64,000 nt of DNA, taken from positions 186,001 through 250,000 of the forward strand of contig NZ_JAEOAH010000001.1 of assembly GCF_016612995.1 (NCBI RefSeq), written 5' to 3'. Positions 10,080-21,013 of this stretch are shown here, piece after piece. The position numbers and the translations under genes were made by a program. A model generated the notes under the pieces. That model did no database searches and had not been told where the DNA came from. It worked only from the letters and a program-made list of their open reading frames with translations. Each line of letters starts with the position of its first letter. Position 1 is the first letter of the stretch. This DNA is from Viridibacillus soli (GTDB lineage: Bacteria; Bacillota; Bacilli; Bacillales_A; Planococcaceae).

Positions 10080-10661
10080 TTACATTCTTTTTTCAATCTC
10101 TGCCCAAGCAATGTCCATACCCATGCTTTTTTCAGATGAAAATAAAATAAGCGGATCACTTGGGTCCATATCTAAAACGTCTTTTACGACTTTTTTATGC
10201 TTATCCCATTTACCTTTTACAATTTTATCTGCTTTCGTTGCAACAACGATAACGGGAATATTATAATGCTTTAAAAAATCATACATCATACAGTCATCAA
10301 CTGTTGGCTTATGACGAATATCTACAATTAACACAACTGCCTTTAAAATTGGGCGACTTGTAAAATATTGTTCAATCATTTTGCCCCAAGCTTCACGCTC
10401 AGATTTCGAAACCTTTGCATAACCATAACCTGGAACATCCACAAAAAATAGCTGCTCTTCAATTTTATAAAAGTTTAGCGTTTGCGTTTTCCCTGGTTTT
10501 GATGAAATACGGGCCATGCTTTTACGTCCAATCATACGATTGATAAAAGATGACTTCCCTACATTGGATCGTCCTGCCAAAGCGAACTCTGGCAGACCAT
10601 CCTCTGGATATTGTGCTGGTCGTACTGCACTAATGACCATTTCTACATTGTGAACTTTCAT
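10080..10661 (-). CDS. engB: Ribosome biogenesis GTP-binding protein EngB (YsxC/YihA)
   Basis: Essential small GTPase needed for late assembly of the 50S ribosomal subunit. The 193-residue protein has G1 [15 protein letters not shown]3 [10 protein letters not shown] and G4 TKADKI. It follows lonA with a 4-base overlap of its ATG and the lonA stop, the same pairing as lonA-ysxC in B. subtilis. A terminator follows. Confidence 0.97.
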   Translation of the reverse strand: MKVHNVEMVISAVRPAQYPEDGLPEFALAGRSNVGKSSFINRMIGRKSMARISSKPGKTQTLNFYKIEEQLFFVDVPGYGYAKVSKSEREAWGKMIEQYFTSRPILKAVVLIVDIRHKPTVDDCMMYDFLKHYNIPVIVVATKADKIVKGKWDKHKKVVKDVLDMDPSDPLILFSSEKSMGMDIAWAEIEKRM

Positions 10662-12985
10662 ACTTCTCCTCCGTCTAACGCTATTTTCAGTACTTCATCC
10701 GCGTTTGACACTATCTTAAATGAAAGCTGTTCACGAACACTCTCTGGTATATCATCAAGATCGCGTTCATTGTCTTTCGGTAAAATAATTGTCGTTAAGC
10801 CTGCACGATGCGCCCCTAACGTCTTCTCTTTCAAACCACCAATTGGTAACACTCGCCCTCGTAGTGTCACTTCACCTGTCATTCCTACTTCTCGACGAAT
10901 TGGACGTTTCGTAATGGCAGATGTAATAGCTGTCACCATCGTAATACCTGCTGATGGGCCATCCTTTGGCACTGCACCTTCTGGCACGTGAATATGGATA
11001 TCGTGCTTATCGAAGAATTCCGCATCAATATTCAGATCTTCTGATTTCGAACGAACATAAGATAACGCAGTTTGCGCTGATTCCTTCATTACATCACCAA
11101 GTTTCCCAGTTAACTGCAATTTCCCTTTACCTGGAGTTAAAGACACTTCGATTTGTAATGTATCACCGCCAACAGTTGTATACGCTAGTCCAGTCGCTAC
11201 ACCTATTTGGTTTTCCGTTTCAGCTTGTCCATAATGGAAGCGATGTTTCCCTAAAATATCTTCTAGGTTTTTTGCAGCCATTACAACGCGTTTCTTATCG
11301 CCTGCAACAATTTGCATTGCTGCTTTACGGCATAGTGTTGCAACTTGGCGTTCTAAGCCACGAACGCCTGCTTCACGAGTATAATAGCGAATTAAGTCGA
11401 TAATCGCATCGTCACGAATTTGCAATTGCGTTTTCGTTAAACCATGCTCTTTTAATTGTTTCGGAATCAAATGTTTTTTCGTAATTTCATTTTTTTCTAG
11501 CTCTGTATATCCTGCAATTGAAATGATTTCCATACGGTCAAGCAAAGGTCCAGGAATCGCACTTAAATCATTTGCGGTCGCAACGAATAATACATTTGAT
11601 AAATCATACGTTTCTTCAATATAGTGATCGCTAAATGTATTATTTTGCTCTGGATCTAACACTTCAAGCATAGCAGCTGAAGGATCACCACGGAAATCAT
11701 TCGACATTTTATCAATTTCATCAAGTAAAAATACCGGATTCACTGTACCTGCCTTTTTCATTCCCTGAATAATACGTCCTGGCATTGCACCTACATATGT
11801 TCTACGATGACCACGAATTTCCGATTCATCACGTACACCACCAAGTGAAATACGGACGAAATTACGATTTAATGCTTCTGCAATTGATTTAGCTAAAGAT
11901 GTTTTACCTACTCCAGGAGGTCCTGCCAAACATAAAATCGGACCACGTAGTGACTGTTTCAGTTGGCGTACTGATAAGTATTCAAGGATACGCTCTTTCA
12001 CTTTATCCAAACCTTCATGATCACGATTTAAAACTTTTCCAGCCATTTTCACATCATGTCTATCTTCCGTCTTTTCTTGCCATGGTACAGCAATGAGCCA
12101 ATCAATATAAGTACGAATAACTCCACTTTCAGCTGCAGCTGCAGGCAATTTTTCATAACGATCCAATTCTTTAAATGCAACTTCTAAAGTAGAATCAGGC
12201 ATGCCCGATTCTTGAATTTTCTTTTTCAGCTCAGCCACTTCACCTGTTTTGCCTTCACGATCACCAAGCTCCGTTTGAATAGCCTTCATCTGTTCACGTA
12301 AATAAAATTCCTTTTGAGCTTTTTCCATCGCACGTTTTACTTTTGAGCTAATCTTTTTCTCAAGATTTAATACTTCTTGCTCATCATGTAAACGCTGGAT
12401 TAAAATTTCTAATCGTTCTTTTACGTCAGTGATTTCAAGAATTTCTTGTTTACCGTTGATCTTCAACGGCAAATAAGAAGCAACCATATCCGCAAAGCGT
12501 CCTGGCTCTTCAATATCAGCAACTGTATCATAAGTTTCAGTTGTAATTTTGCTCGATGCTTTTGAGTATTTTTCGAAATAAGTAAGCAGTGTACGCATTA
12601 ATGCTTCTGTTTCAACATCAACACTTTTTGCGTCATCAAAGTTTTCAATATCCACAACTGCATACTTTTCATCGTCACGGTAATCATTTACTTTCGCACG
12701 ATTTAAACCTTCAACTAATACACGGATTGTGCCATTTGGTAACTTCAGCATTTGTTTTACATATGCGACTGTACCGATTGTGTATAAATCGTCTGACGTT
12801 GGATTTTCAATGTTCATTTCTTTTTGCGTCACTAAAAAGACAAGATTATCATCCAACATTGCTTGCTCAAGAGCTGCAACAGAACGCTCACGACCTACAT
12901 CGATATGTAACACCATTGTGGGATAAACGAGTAAACCTCTTAAAGGTAATAATGGGATATTTTTCGTCTTTTTCACTTCAGTCAT
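10658..12985 (-). CDS. lonA: ATP-dependent Lon protease LonA
   Basis: Cytoplasmic AAA+ serine protease that degrades damaged and regulatory proteins. The order is an N-terminal LON substrate domain ([18 protein letters not shown]), a coiled coil, the AAA+ module with Walker [14 protein letters not shown] and Walker B FLLDEIDK, then the protease domain with catalytic Ser in [10 protein letters not shown] and the dyad Lys in [15 protein letters not shown] start at the ATG at 12985 because GGAGGTGATC lies just before it; the in-frame ATG at 13003 would overlap that site. About 775 residues, normal length. lonB, which lies between clpX and lonA in B. subtilis, is absent. Confidence 0.97.
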   Translation of the reverse strand: MTEVKKTKNIPLLPLRGLLVYPTMVLHIDVGRERSVAALEQAMLDDNLVFLVTQKEMNIENPTSDDLYTIGTVAYVKQMLKLPNGTIRVLVEGLNRAKVNDYRDDEKYAVVDIENFDDAKSVDVETEALMRTLLTYFEKYSKASSKITTETYDTVADIEEPGRFADMVASYLPLKINGKQEILEITDVKERLEILIQRLHDEQEVLNLEKKISSKVKRAMEKAQKEFYLREQMKAIQTELGDREGKTGEVAELKKKIQESGMPDSTLEVAFKELDRYEKLPAAAAESGVIRTYIDWLIAVPWQEKTEDRHDVKMAGKVLNRDHEGLDKVKERILEYLSVRQLKQSLRGPILCLAGPPGVGKTSLAKSIAEALNRNFVRISLGGVRDESEIRGHRRTYVGAMPGRIIQGMKKAGTVNPVFLLDEIDKMSNDFRGDPSAAMLEVLDPEQNNTFSDHYIEETYDLSNVLFVATANDLSAIPGPLLDRMEIISIAGYTELEKNEITKKHLIPKQLKEHGLTKTQLQIRDDAIIDLIRYYTREAGVRGLERQVATLCRKAAMQIVAGDKKRVVMAAKNLEDILGKHRFHYGQAETENQIGVATGLAYTTVGGDTLQIEVSLTPGKGKLQLTGKLGDVMKESAQTALSYVRSKSEDLNIDAEFFDKHDIHIHVPEGAVPKDGPSAGITMVTAITSAITKRPIRREVGMTGEVTLRGRVLPIGGLKEKTLGAHRAGLTTIILPKDNERDLDDIPESVREQLSFKIVSNADEVLKIALDGGEV

Positions 12986-13106
12986 ACGGGTGATCACCTC
13001 CATTAGATTTTGTCCGATTTACCCGCAAATCAAACATTCTTAAGTAAAGAAATGATTACCATTTCAACTTTGCACTTTTATGAGCCTTATGAACTGAATT
13101 TTCATT

Positions 13107-13166
13107 TAAAAAAAGCCGGCATTCGAGCAGTGCTAATTGGCACTTAATCGAAGCCAGCTTTTCAAT
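13107..13166 (-). terminator. Nested terminator hairpin after clpX
   Basis: An outer stem (AAGCTGGC with GCCGGCTT, extended by TCGA/TCGA) encloses an inner hairpin (GTGCCAATTAGCAC). On the minus strand it ends in a run of T. It closes the tig-clpX region before lonA. Confidence 0.8.
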
Positions 13167-13172
13167 CAGGGA

Positions 13173-14441
13173 TTAAGCAGATGTTTTCTCGTTGTCTGTT
13201 TCTAACTCAGTTCCATCTTCAAGAAGAAGTTTTGGACGAGCCTTCTCTGTAATCGTTTCTTTTGTAATGATACATTTTGCAATATCATCACGAGAAGGTA
13301 ATTCAAACATAACATCTAACATAATATTTTCGATAATTGAGCGTAATCCACGAGCGCCTGTTTTGCGTTCGATTGCTTCTTTTGCAATTTCCAATAATGC
13401 ATCTTGATCGAAATCGAGTTCAACATCATCAAGTGCCATCATTTTTTGATATTGCTTAGAAAGCGCGTTTTTAGGCTCAGTTAAAATTTGAACAAGCGTA
13501 TCAGCATCAAGCTGCTCAAGGCTCGCCAAAACAGGTAGACGACCAATAAATTCAGGAATTAAACCAAATTTTAATAAGTCCTCTGGAATTAAATGTTTCA
13601 TCAAGTTATTATCTTCTGGTTCATTTTTCTTATCGTTTGAACCGAAGCCAATTATTTTTTGGCCTAAACGACGTTTAATGATTGACTCAATTCCGTCGAA
13701 TGCACCACCAACGATGAATAGAATATTCGTTGTATCGATTTGGATAAACTCTTGATGTGGGTGTTTACGTCCACCTTGAGGAGGGACGCTTGCAACAGTA
13801 CCTTCTAAGATTTTAAGAAGAGCTTGTTGAACACCTTCACCAGATACATCACGTGTAATCGATGGATTTTCTGATTTACGTGCTACTTTATCGATTTCAT
13901 CAATATAGATGATCCCTTTTTCAGCACGTTCAATGTCGTAATCTGCAGACTGGATCAGTTTAAGAAGAATATTCTCAACATCCTCACCAACATATCCTGC
14001 TTCAGTTAAAGATGTTGCATCTGCAATAGCAAATGGTACATCAATAATACGCGCTAATGTTTGGGCTAGTAACGTTTTACCACTACCAGTTGGTCCGATT
14101 AACACAATATTTGATTTTGAAAGTTCTACATCGTCAATTACACTGTTTGAGTTAACACGTTTATAGTGATTATATACTGCAACAGAAAGGGCTTTTTTTG
14201 CACGCTCTTGACCGATGACATAATCATCCAAAATCGCAAGGATTTCTTTTGGTTTCGGAATATCTTTTAGTTCTACTTCTTCTTCTGTGCCTAGTTCTTC
14301 AACTACAATTTCAGAACACAACTCGATACATTCATCACAAATATATACACCTGGTCCTGCAACTAGTTTACGAACTTGTTCTTGTGGTTTGCCACAGAAT
14401 GAGCATTTTAAATTGCCTTTTTCATCATTAAATTTGAACAA
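13173..14441 (-). CDS. clpX: ATP-dependent Clp protease ATP-binding subunit ClpX
   Basis: AAA+ unfoldase that delivers substrates to ClpP. The N-terminal C4 zinc finger (CSFCGK and CDECIELC) spans about residues 13-40. Walker A is [15 protein letters not shown], Walker B is IIYIDEIDK, and the pore and sensor regions follow ([20 protein letters not shown]-like segment with RDVSGEG). The 422-residue length is normal. It lies downstream of tig, separated by a terminator, so it probably has its own promoter in the 190-bp gap. Confidence 0.97.
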   Translation of the reverse strand: MFKFNDEKGNLKCSFCGKPQEQVRKLVAGPGVYICDECIELCSEIVVEELGTEEEVELKDIPKPKEILAILDDYVIGQERAKKALSVAVYNHYKRVNSNSVIDDVELSKSNIVLIGPTGSGKTLLAQTLARIIDVPFAIADATSLTEAGYVGEDVENILLKLIQSADYDIERAEKGIIYIDEIDKVARKSENPSITRDVSGEGVQQALLKILEGTVASVPPQGGRKHPHQEFIQIDTTNILFIVGGAFDGIESIIKRRLGQKIIGFGSNDKKNEPEDNNLMKHLIPEDLLKFGLIPEFIGRLPVLASLEQLDADTLVQILTEPKNALSKQYQKMMALDDVELDFDQDALLEIAKEAIERKTGARGLRSIIENIMLDVMFELPSRDDIAKCIITKETITEKARPKLLLEDGTELETDNEKTSA

Positions 14442-14576
14442 TTATTTCACCCCTATTCAAGCAACAATGTTACAAGATTCCGTTGACATTATCAAATATA
14501 ATGATTTCGAATACCTTATTTCATGTCGCTTCGTAATTCTCTTTATGTATCACAAAGTGCTTATTATGTATGTGAT

Positions 14577-14608
14577 AAAACAAGGTACGCTAAAAATCAC
14601 GCACCTTG
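14577..14608 (-). terminator. Terminator after tig
   Basis: On the minus strand CAAGGUGCG pairs with CGUACCUUG and is followed by UUUUAU. It lies about 25 bp beyond the tig stop. Confidence 0.85.
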
Positions 14609-14633
14609 TCCTATCACTTCATGTTGCTATATA

Positions 14634-15920
14634 TTATTCAGTAATTTTTGCGTTGTTAGCTATGAATTCAACTGTTTTTTGGATTTTGATATCGTGTTCT
14701 AGAACATGAGTACCACCTAAAGCAGTTTGAATTTGTTCAACGTCCATACCAAATTGAGCAGACATTTTTTCTAACTCAGCTGCTAAATCTTCTTCAGTTA
14801 CTTCGATTTTTTCAGCTTCAGCGATTGCTTCAAGTACTAATGATACACGAACGCGGCTTTCAGCATCAGCTTTCATTTGTCCACGAAGTGCTGCTTCATC
14901 TTGACCTGAGAATTGGAAGTAAAGTTCAAGATTCATACCTTGCATTTGAAGGCGTTGAGTGAATTCTTGCATCATACGATCAATTTCAGTGTTGATCATA
15001 GCTTCCGGAATATCCATTGTTGCATTTCCAGCTGCTTTTTCAACAAGTTCGTCACGTAGAGCTGTTTCTGAAGCTGTTACTTTCTCAGCTGCAGTTTTTT
15101 CTTTAAGTTTAGTACGTAGAGCTTCTAAACCTTCAACTTCGCTGTCGATTTCTTTTGCAAGATCATCGTTTAGCTCAGGAAGTTCTTTACCTTTAACTTC
15201 GTTAATAGTTACTTTGAAAGTAGCTTGTTTGTTAGCTAATTCAGTAGCATGGTATTCTTCTGGGAAAGTTACTTCAACTTCTTTCGCTTCGCCAGTTTTT
15301 GCACCTACTAATTGTTCTTCAAATCCTGGGATAAATGAACCAGAACCGATTTCAAGTGAGTAGTTTTCGCCTTTTCCGCCTTCGAATGCTTCGCCATCAA
15401 CGAAACCTTCGAAATCGATTACAGCAGTATCGCCAGTAACGATTGCTTCATCTTCTTTAACAACTAGTTCAGCTAAACGTTGTTGTTGCTCTTGTAATTG
15501 AACTTCGATTTCTTCATCAGTTACAGAAGTTTCTTGTTTAGTTACTTCTAAACCTTTGTAATCACCAAGAGTTACTTCTGGGCGAACAGTTACTTTAGCA
15601 GTGAATGTGAACGCTTCGTTTTTAGCAATCGTTTCGAAGTCGATTTCTGGTTGATCAACTGGTTCTACTCCAGTTTCATCAAGCGCTAATGGATAGTTTG
15701 AGTTTACTAAGATTTCTAATGCATCTTGGTATAAAGACTCAGCACCAAAGCGTTGTTCGAACATTTGACGAGGCATTTTACCTTTACGGAAGCCTGGTAC
15801 GTTAATTTGTTTTACTACTTTTTTGAAAGCTTGATCTAAAGCTTCGTTAACTTTTTCAGCAGATACTTCCACTGTTAATAATCCAGTATTACCTTCTTGT
15901 TTTTCCCATTTTACTGACAT
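14634..15920 (-). CDS. tig: Trigger factor (ribosome-associated chaperone and prolyl isomerase)
   Basis: Binds nascent chains at the ribosome exit tunnel. The 428-residue protein has the ribosome-binding signature [17 protein letters not shown] near residue 43, the FKBP-type isomerase domain ([19 protein letters not shown], then [18 protein letters not shown]) at about 150-245, and the helical chaperone arms after it. The ATG at 15920 has AGGAGG-like sequence upstream. The tig-clpX order matches other Bacilli. Confidence 0.97.
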   Translation of the reverse strand: MSVKWEKQEGNTGLLTVEVSAEKVNEALDQAFKKVVKQINVPGFRKGKMPRQMFEQRFGAESLYQDALEILVNSNYPLALDETGVEPVDQPEIDFETIAKNEAFTFTAKVTVRPEVTLGDYKGLEVTKQETSVTDEEIEVQLQEQQQRLAELVVKEDEAIVTGDTAVIDFEGFVDGEAFEGGKGENYSLEIGSGSFIPGFEEQLVGAKTGEAKEVEVTFPEEYHATELANKQATFKVTINEVKGKELPELNDDLAKEIDSEVEGLEALRTKLKEKTAAEKVTASETALRDELVEKAAGNATMDIPEAMINTEIDRMMQEFTQRLQMQGMNLELYFQFSGQDEAALRGQMKADAESRVRVSLVLEAIAEAEKIEVTEEDLAAELEKMSAQFGMDVEQIQTALGGTHVLEHDIKIQKTVEFIANNAKITE

Positions 15921-16025
15921 TTATAATACCTCCAAAAATAATTTCAAATGTTAGACAATTGATTCGTTTTTACGATTTTGACAACCATTTTAGTATATCA
16001 TAGATAGCTATACTTTCAACTTATT

Positions 16026-17021
16026 TCATATGTCAGGTAGTTCAGAAAGTTGCTCCAACTTTTGGAAAAAGTCCATTAAGTCGTAGTCGGTTTCCTTCAC
16101 TTCACCAAACATTGCATGCACAAAATCAGTGTAGCCATCCGCTATTTCCCGCGCATCATAATCAAACCATTCAAACGGATAAGTCACAGCAATATGCCTA
16201 GTGATTAAATACTGTACCATATCTAGTGCTGATGGCTCCTGCTGTAGCTCGTCCTCGACAAGATCCATAACTTGATGTGTAACCGGCAAGGCATTTGGTG
16301 CCATTAGTTCAGCAGGATTCACAGTAAGTTGCACATTGAATTTTGTCACTGTGACTGTCGTATTAACCTGTTGATTGACTAGCAGTAGTAGCGCTTCACT
16401 TTGTAATAAAGGATGCACTCGCTCATCTTCAATGATTGCTATAATCTCCTGTTCTATATGACGAACATTCACTTGACGAACAGTTTGCAACAATTGAAAT
16501 TGTCTCATATACGATAGGGAGAAAAAGTGATCCTTTTGAAACTGAGCATCATCAATCTTCACCTCAACATCCGGTTCACTAGACTGAATGATATTTTCCG
16601 CAATGCGGGCATTTAATTCTTGCAAGCGAATAAATTTAGGAATTGACTCCTCAGGAATCACCTGTTCTTCAAGTAACGATTTGATCAATTCTTCCACCTG
16701 ATTGAACTCTTTCAGTTCCATACAGACAGTAAGATATAGCTCCATCGCTTCTATGTATTTATTAGGTCCGACAGCGAGTAATTTCTCGCATGCCTCTTTC
16801 GCTTTTTCAAAGTCTCGCGTTTCATATAAGGAGAAAGCATATACACTGAGCGTACTTTCATCGCCTTCTGTATACTGTAAAGCTTCACTTAGAGCTTGCA
16901 CAGCTAAATCATATTGATAATGCTCTGCAAAATGATGCCCATCCGCAATTAGCTTTTCTATAGTACCGGGAAATACGATGACATTGTCTTGTTTTTGAAT
17001 ATTGCGTCGTTTTTTTCGCAA
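16026..17021 (-). CDS. ysoA: YsoA-like tetratricopeptide-repeat protein
   Basis: The 331-residue protein has TPR-like helical repeats over about residues 20-130 (DLAVQALSEALQYTEGD, FSLYETRDFEKAKEACEKLL) and an acidic C-terminal half without clear motifs. B. subtilis has the TPR protein YsoA in the same place beside tig, so the symbol is given by position and repeat type. No signal peptide or membrane segment, so probably cytoplasmic and protein-binding; no defined function is known to me. Confidence 0.75.
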   Translation of the reverse strand: MRKKRRNIQKQDNVIVFPGTIEKLIADGHHFAEHYQYDLAVQALSEALQYTEGDESTLSVYAFSLYETRDFEKAKEACEKLLAVGPNKYIEAMELYLTVCMELKEFNQVEELIKSLLEEQVIPEESIPKFIRLQELNARIAENIIQSSEPDVEVKIDDAQFQKDHFFSLSYMRQFQLLQTVRQVNVRHIEQEIIAIIEDERVHPLLQSEALLLLVNQQVNTTVTVTKFNVQLTVNPAELMAPNALPVTHQVMDLVEDELQQEPSALDMVQYLITRHIAVTYPFEWFDYDAREIADGYTDFVHAMFGEVKETDYDLMDFFQKLEQLSELPDI

Positions 17022-17321
17022 GTATGCTCACTCTCCCACTCCATTTTATCATATGTTGCTTTTTCACAAAAACATTTTCTTTTTCAACGTCAAAATTTAT
17101 TTCATAGTAAATGAACATAGGGAACGTAATATATGATAAAAAAGTATTGTGATTCCCAAGAGATTTTTCTTATATTTTTTATAGGTAGAAACTCGATATA
17201 TCTATCGTAGTAAAAATCAAAATCATGCTATTTTATACTATTATTAACTTCTAGTGCTCTTAGTAAACATAATAGCTACATCCAGACTCTACCAGCATAA
17301 TTATTAATAATATTTTACAGT
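17022..17321. other. Gene-free stretch between ysoA-like gene and LysR gene
   Basis: AT-rich, 300 bp. It must hold the ysoA-like promoter and the end of the LysR transcript. I see no convincing gene, repeat or terminator in it. Confidence 0.6.
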
Positions 17322-18200
17322 CTAGAAATTTTGTTCAACTGCTTGTATGAATTGTTGCATCGCAATAGGCAGATGGCGATTTTTCATATAGGCAAGATAA
17401 ACAGTTCGCTCAAGCATTGGGTGATCAATCGGTCTTTGAATAATCCTCTTATCCACCGCCCCATTAACATAGTTCTCAGAAACAATTGTAATCCCTAGAT
17501 TTTCCCGCACTAAAGATAGCGCTGTCTCAAAGCGCTCAATTTCAAAATGAATCTTCAATTGCAAATTATCTGTTTTGAAGGCATTAATAACATCAGCCCT
17601 CGTTTGAAACCCATCCGTACTAATAATAAAAGTTTCCTGTTCCAAATCATCTAAATGCAACAACTCTTTTTGTGACAACGGATGATCATATGGTAGCACT
17701 GCGACAAGCCGCTCCGTATATAGCGGAATCGACACGATATCCTCATCATAAATTAGCTGATTCGTAATAATCGCATGTGATGAATAACTTTTTAGTGATC
17801 TAATGACATGCTCTGCTCCTAACACATCAAAAAGCTTAAATACCATTACAGGGTAGCGCTGTTTATATGAGTAAATTATGCTTGGCAACCAAGTCTTAAT
17901 CGATTCAATAATACCAAGTACAATTACACCTTTGCCTTCTACAATCACTTCTTCCATCTCTTTGTTCATAATTTTCATCTGGGATAGCATGTCAGAGGCT
18001 CTCAAATACAACAGTTCACCAGCATCAGTTAGGACAAATTTCCGTGTACTTCTTTCTAGTAGCGGTGCCCCGATTTCCTGCTCTAATTTCTTCACCGCAT
18101 TACTAAGCGAAGGTTGCGAGATATGCAGTTTTTCCGCTGCTTTTGAATAACTTTTGCAGTTAACAATTGTCACAAAATAATTTAATCGTTTTAAATCCAT
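17322..18200 (-). CDS. LysR-family transcriptional regulator
   Basis: The 292-residue protein starts MDLKRLNYFVTI, the classic LysR winged-helix N-terminus (SYSKAAEKLHISQPSLSNAVKKLE), and continues with a substrate-binding-like domain (VIVLGIIESIKTWLP onward). I use the ATG at 18200: GTGAGGG lies ten bases before it, so the in-frame GTG at 18215 is probably part of the binding site. It is divergent from the hutG-gltS pair with about 130 bp between them. By the usual LysR layout it probably controls that pair in response to an amino-acid metabolite, which is inference. Confidence 0.93.
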   Translation of the reverse strand: MDLKRLNYFVTIVNCKSYSKAAEKLHISQPSLSNAVKKLEQEIGAPLLERSTRKFVLTDAGELLYLRASDMLSQMKIMNKEMEEVIVEGKGVIVLGIIESIKTWLPSIIYSYKQRYPVMVFKLFDVLGAEHVIRSLKSYSSHAIITNQLIYDEDIVSIPLYTERLVAVLPYDHPLSQKELLHLDDLEQETFIISTDGFQTRADVINAFKTDNLQLKIHFEIERFETALSLVRENLGITIVSENYVNGAVDKRIIQRPIDHPMLERTVYLAYMKNRHLPIAMQQFIQAVEQNF

Positions 18201-18331
18201 CTTTATAACCCTCACTATTTATAGCTATTAACTATCGTTTTATAATAATTATATATTAGGAATTATAAATAATGAAATATATAATGAACAAATGGTCAAT
18301 TTTCATAATTCAAAACATTGAGGTGGAATAT

Positions 18332-19300
18332 ATGTACACAATGATAAATAAAGAACAATGGCAAGGACGTATAGATCATCCGACGAACAGAGTGAGTTTT
18401 CGATATCATCAAGTCGTCGAACCGATTAACATCCAAAATATCGCACAAAGCAATACACCTAGTTCTACCATTATAGGTTTTGAATGCGAAGAAGGTGTCA
18501 GAAGAAATAAAGGTCGTCTCGGAGCAGTAAGTGCTCCAAACGCTATAAGAAATTCCTTATCAAGTTTACCGTGGGTACTACCTGTGGACAATCGTTTACT
18601 AGATGCTGGGAATATAGCTTGTCAAGGAACGAATCTTGAGGAAGCTCAAATTGAACTAAGTAAAGCTGTTTCGAAAATCTTAGATAATAAATCCACTTGT
18701 ATCGTTCTAGGAGGAGGCCATGAAACATTATATGGTCATTATTTAGGAGTAAGAGAATCAATTGGAGCGGATAAAAAGCTTGGTATTGTGAATATCGATG
18801 CGCATTTTGATTTACGCTCGTATGAAGTTGAGCCATCTTCAGGTACAATGTTCCGTCAAATTTTAGAACAAGATTCCGAGACTGACTATTTCGTAATTGG
18901 TATTCAGCGCTACGGTAATACATTGGAATTGTTCGAAAAAGCTGATGAACTGGGTGTCGAATATATTTATGAAGATGTACTACTTGGTGACACATCCCAA
19001 CTTTATTTGAAACAATTAAAAGAATTTATCAACAACCATGATGCAGTTTTGTTGACTCTTTGCACCGACGTATTGAATGCCGCATTTGCTCCTGGTGTAA
19101 GCGCTCCATCTCCATTCGGATTATCACCCCAAATTGTACGTTCCATTATTCAGTTTGTGACAAGTCAAGAAAAGACAGTATCATTTGATATTTGTGAAGT
19201 AAATCCATCGTTAGACGAAGACGGCAGAACAACAAAACTAGGCGCTTATTTCGTCAACGAAGCAATAGTATCTTTTCATAAGGGGAATCATAGATGTTAG
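18332..19300 (+). CDS. hutG: Formimidoylglutamase, arginase/agmatinase family (HutG-like)
   Basis: The 322-residue ureohydrolase-fold enzyme has metal ligands in GGGHETLYGH, NIDAHFDLR and LCTDVLNAAFAPG. These three blocks match formimidoylglutamase, which splits N-formimidoylglutamate from histidine breakdown into glutamate and formamide; agmatinase is the main alternative. I start at the ATG at 18332 with GAGGTGG upstream rather than the earlier ATG at 18272. No other hut genes are nearby. It overlaps gltS by 7 bases, consistent with glutamate production and movement being linked. Confidence 0.85.
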   Translation: MYTMINKEQWQGRIDHPTNRVSFRYHQVVEPINIQNIAQSNTPSSTIIGFECEEGVRRNKGRLGAVSAPNAIRNSLSSLPWVLPVDNRLLDAGNIACQGTNLEEAQIELSKAVSKILDNKSTCIVLGGGHETLYGHYLGVRESIGADKKLGIVNIDAHFDLRSYEVEPSSGTMFRQILEQDSETDYFVIGIQRYGNTLELFEKADELGVEYIYEDVLLGDTSQLYLKQLKEFINNHDAVLLTLCTDVLNAAFAPGVSAPSPFGLSPQIVRSIIQFVTSQEKTVSFDICEVNPSLDEDGRTTKLGAYFVNEAIVSFHKGNHRC

Positions 19301-20475
19301 AGTTTAATCAAATTACAACTGTCTTTATAGCGGTTGCACTATTAACATTAGGCAATTTTTTCATTAAAAAGTTTGGCATTTTAAAGCGTTTTTGTATTCC
19401 AGCACCTGTTGTTGGAGGCTTAATATTCGCTGCACTTGCCACTATTTTAAAAGCAACAGACACATTAGAAATCGTATTAGATACTTCTCTACAAAGTCTA
19501 TTTATGATTACTTTTTTCACGACAATTGGTTTAGGCGCTAGTTTTAAATTAATAAAACTCGGCGGTAAATTACTAGTTATCTACTGGATAGCTTGTGGAT
19601 TTTTAGCACTTATGCAAAATATAATTGGTGTTTCACTGGCTTCGTTATTTGGCCTTCATCCCTTGATTGGTATGATGGCGGGTGCTGTGTCGATGGAAGG
19701 TGGACACGGTTCAGCGGCGGCATTTGGTGAAACATTAGAAGGTTTAGGTATTTCCTCTGCAATGACTATTGGAGCAGCAGCGGCAACATGTGGGCTTGTA
19801 GCTGGTGGACTTATAGGCGGCCCGATTGTAAAATATTTAATCACTAAACATGATTTAAAACCTTCAGAAGACGCGGAAGTTGCAAGCTATGAGGAGAATG
19901 ACTCTCCAATTACATCTGAATCTTTCTTATTCCAAGTATTTATCATTACATTCTGTATGGCTGTCGGCACTTACTTAGGGACACTGTTCTCAGAAGCAAC
20001 AGGATTTGTCCTTCCAGGATATGTCGGAGCGATGTTCACTGCTGTCATTGTACGTAATGTTTTAGACAAAGTGAATCCAAATTCTATTCATATGAAGAGT
20101 ATCGACTTAATCGGTGACGTGACTTTGGGTATCTTCCTATCAATGGCATTAATGAGCATTAAATTATGGGAAATTGCAGATTTGGCTTTACCGTTATTTG
20201 CAATTGTCTTTGTCCAAGTACTATTTATCGTGGTGTTTGGGATCTTCGTATTATTCCGTATACTTGGAAAAAACTACGACGCAGCTGTTATGGTTGCAGG
20301 TTTTGCAGGACATGGACTCGGGGCAACACCAAATGCGATGGCAAATATGTCCGCAGTTGTAAACCGTTATGGTCCATCACGTAAAGCATTCTTAATCGTA
20401 CCGATTGTTGGTGCATTCTTAATTGACGTCTTTGCTATACCAATCGTAATTACGACAATTAATCTATTTAAATAA
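19294..20475 (+). CDS. gltS: Sodium/glutamate symporter GltS
   Basis: Membrane carrier with about ten or more hydrophobic spans over 393 residues. Family marks include KRFCIPAPVVGGLIFA near residue 33, MMAGAVSMEGGHGSAAAFGE near 123, and the mirrored GFAGHGLGATPNAMANM in the second half; these are the two repeat hairpins of GltS transporters. Translationally coupled to the upstream formimidoylglutamase gene through a 7-base overlap. Confidence 0.94.
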   Translation: MLEFNQITTVFIAVALLTLGNFFIKKFGILKRFCIPAPVVGGLIFAALATILKATDTLEIVLDTSLQSLFMITFFTTIGLGASFKLIKLGGKLLVIYWIACGFLALMQNIIGVSLASLFGLHPLIGMMAGAVSMEGGHGSAAAFGETLEGLGISSAMTIGAAAATCGLVAGGLIGGPIVKYLITKHDLKPSEDAEVASYEENDSPITSESFLFQVFIITFCMAVGTYLGTLFSEATGFVLPGYVGAMFTAVIVRNVLDKVNPNSIHMKSIDLIGDVTLGIFLSMALMSIKLWEIADLALPLFAIVFVQVLFIVVFGIFVLFRILGKNYDAAVMVAGFAGHGLGATPNAMANMSAVVNRYGPSRKAFLIVPIVGAFLIDVFAIPIVITTINLFK

Positions 20476-20481
20476 AAAACT

Positions 20482-20513
20482 AAGCCGTCATCCTTTGGGT
20501 GGCGTCTTTTCAT
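20482..20513 (+). terminator. Terminator after gltS
   Basis: GCCGUCAUCC pairs with GGGUGGCGUC (nine of ten positions, with G-U pairs), loop UUU, followed by UUUUC. It lies just past the gltS stop. Confidence 0.8.
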
Positions 20514-20569
20514 TTAGATTGTCACGATACCTTCAGCTAGTTAATTTTATAGACATTGCAAATGGATAA

Positions 20570-20595
20570 GGCTACTCATTGCGAGTGGCCTTTTT
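20570..20595 (+). terminator. Second terminator downstream of gltS
   Basis: GGCTACTC pairs with GAGTGGCC around the loop ATTGC, followed by TTTTT. It backs up the first terminator. Confidence 0.8.
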
Positions 20596-20735
20596 ATATT
20601 TTTGATAATAATAATTCAGTAAATATTTACAGCAGGTGTGTTAATTAGGGTAATATTAGGTTGTCATTTACCATTAAAATAGTTTTTTTTATGTTCAATA
20701 TTAACGTATGTAACTACCTGTTTTAATTGATTGTA

Positions 20736-20822
20736 GCGGAGGGTGCTCGACTCCTGCGGGAAATGCAAGCGAACCGAGACCCTGCACGGATCGGTGCTAT
20801 CCCGTAGCGGATATCACCCTAC
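20736..20822. repeat. Degenerate Bacillaceae-type intergenic GC-rich repeat
   Basis: Within AT-rich DNA lies a GC-rich patch starting GGAGGGTGCTCGACTCCTGC and ending near CCGTAGCGGATATCACC. The core with CTCGACTCCTGCGGGAA and GAGACCC resembles a repeat I know to be scattered between genes in many Bacillaceae genomes. This copy is imperfect. It has no coding potential that I can see. The rest of the 20.5-21.0 kb gap holds only terminators. Confidence 0.55.
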
Positions 20823-20888
20823 CACTTTAATAGTAATGGTTTAAATTGGTTAATGAACACACCTGTATTTACAGATTACTTTAGTTAC

Positions 20889-20930
20889 AAAAAAACAACA
20901 AGACTACTATTTAATAGCCTTGTTGTTTTA
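20889..20930 (-). terminator. Bidirectional terminator near the cupin gene
   Basis: AAAACAACAAG pairs with CTTGTTGTTTT around an inner TACTATTTAATAG stem, with A and T runs on the two flanks. It could end the cupin transcript from the right or read-through from gltS. Confidence 0.7.
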
Positions 20931-21013
20931 ATTTCGTGCCAAATGTTTTTCATTATTAACTATTTTTAGGAGCGTTTTTTTGATTTTTAGTAGCAAAAGC
21001 AAGCAGAGAATAA

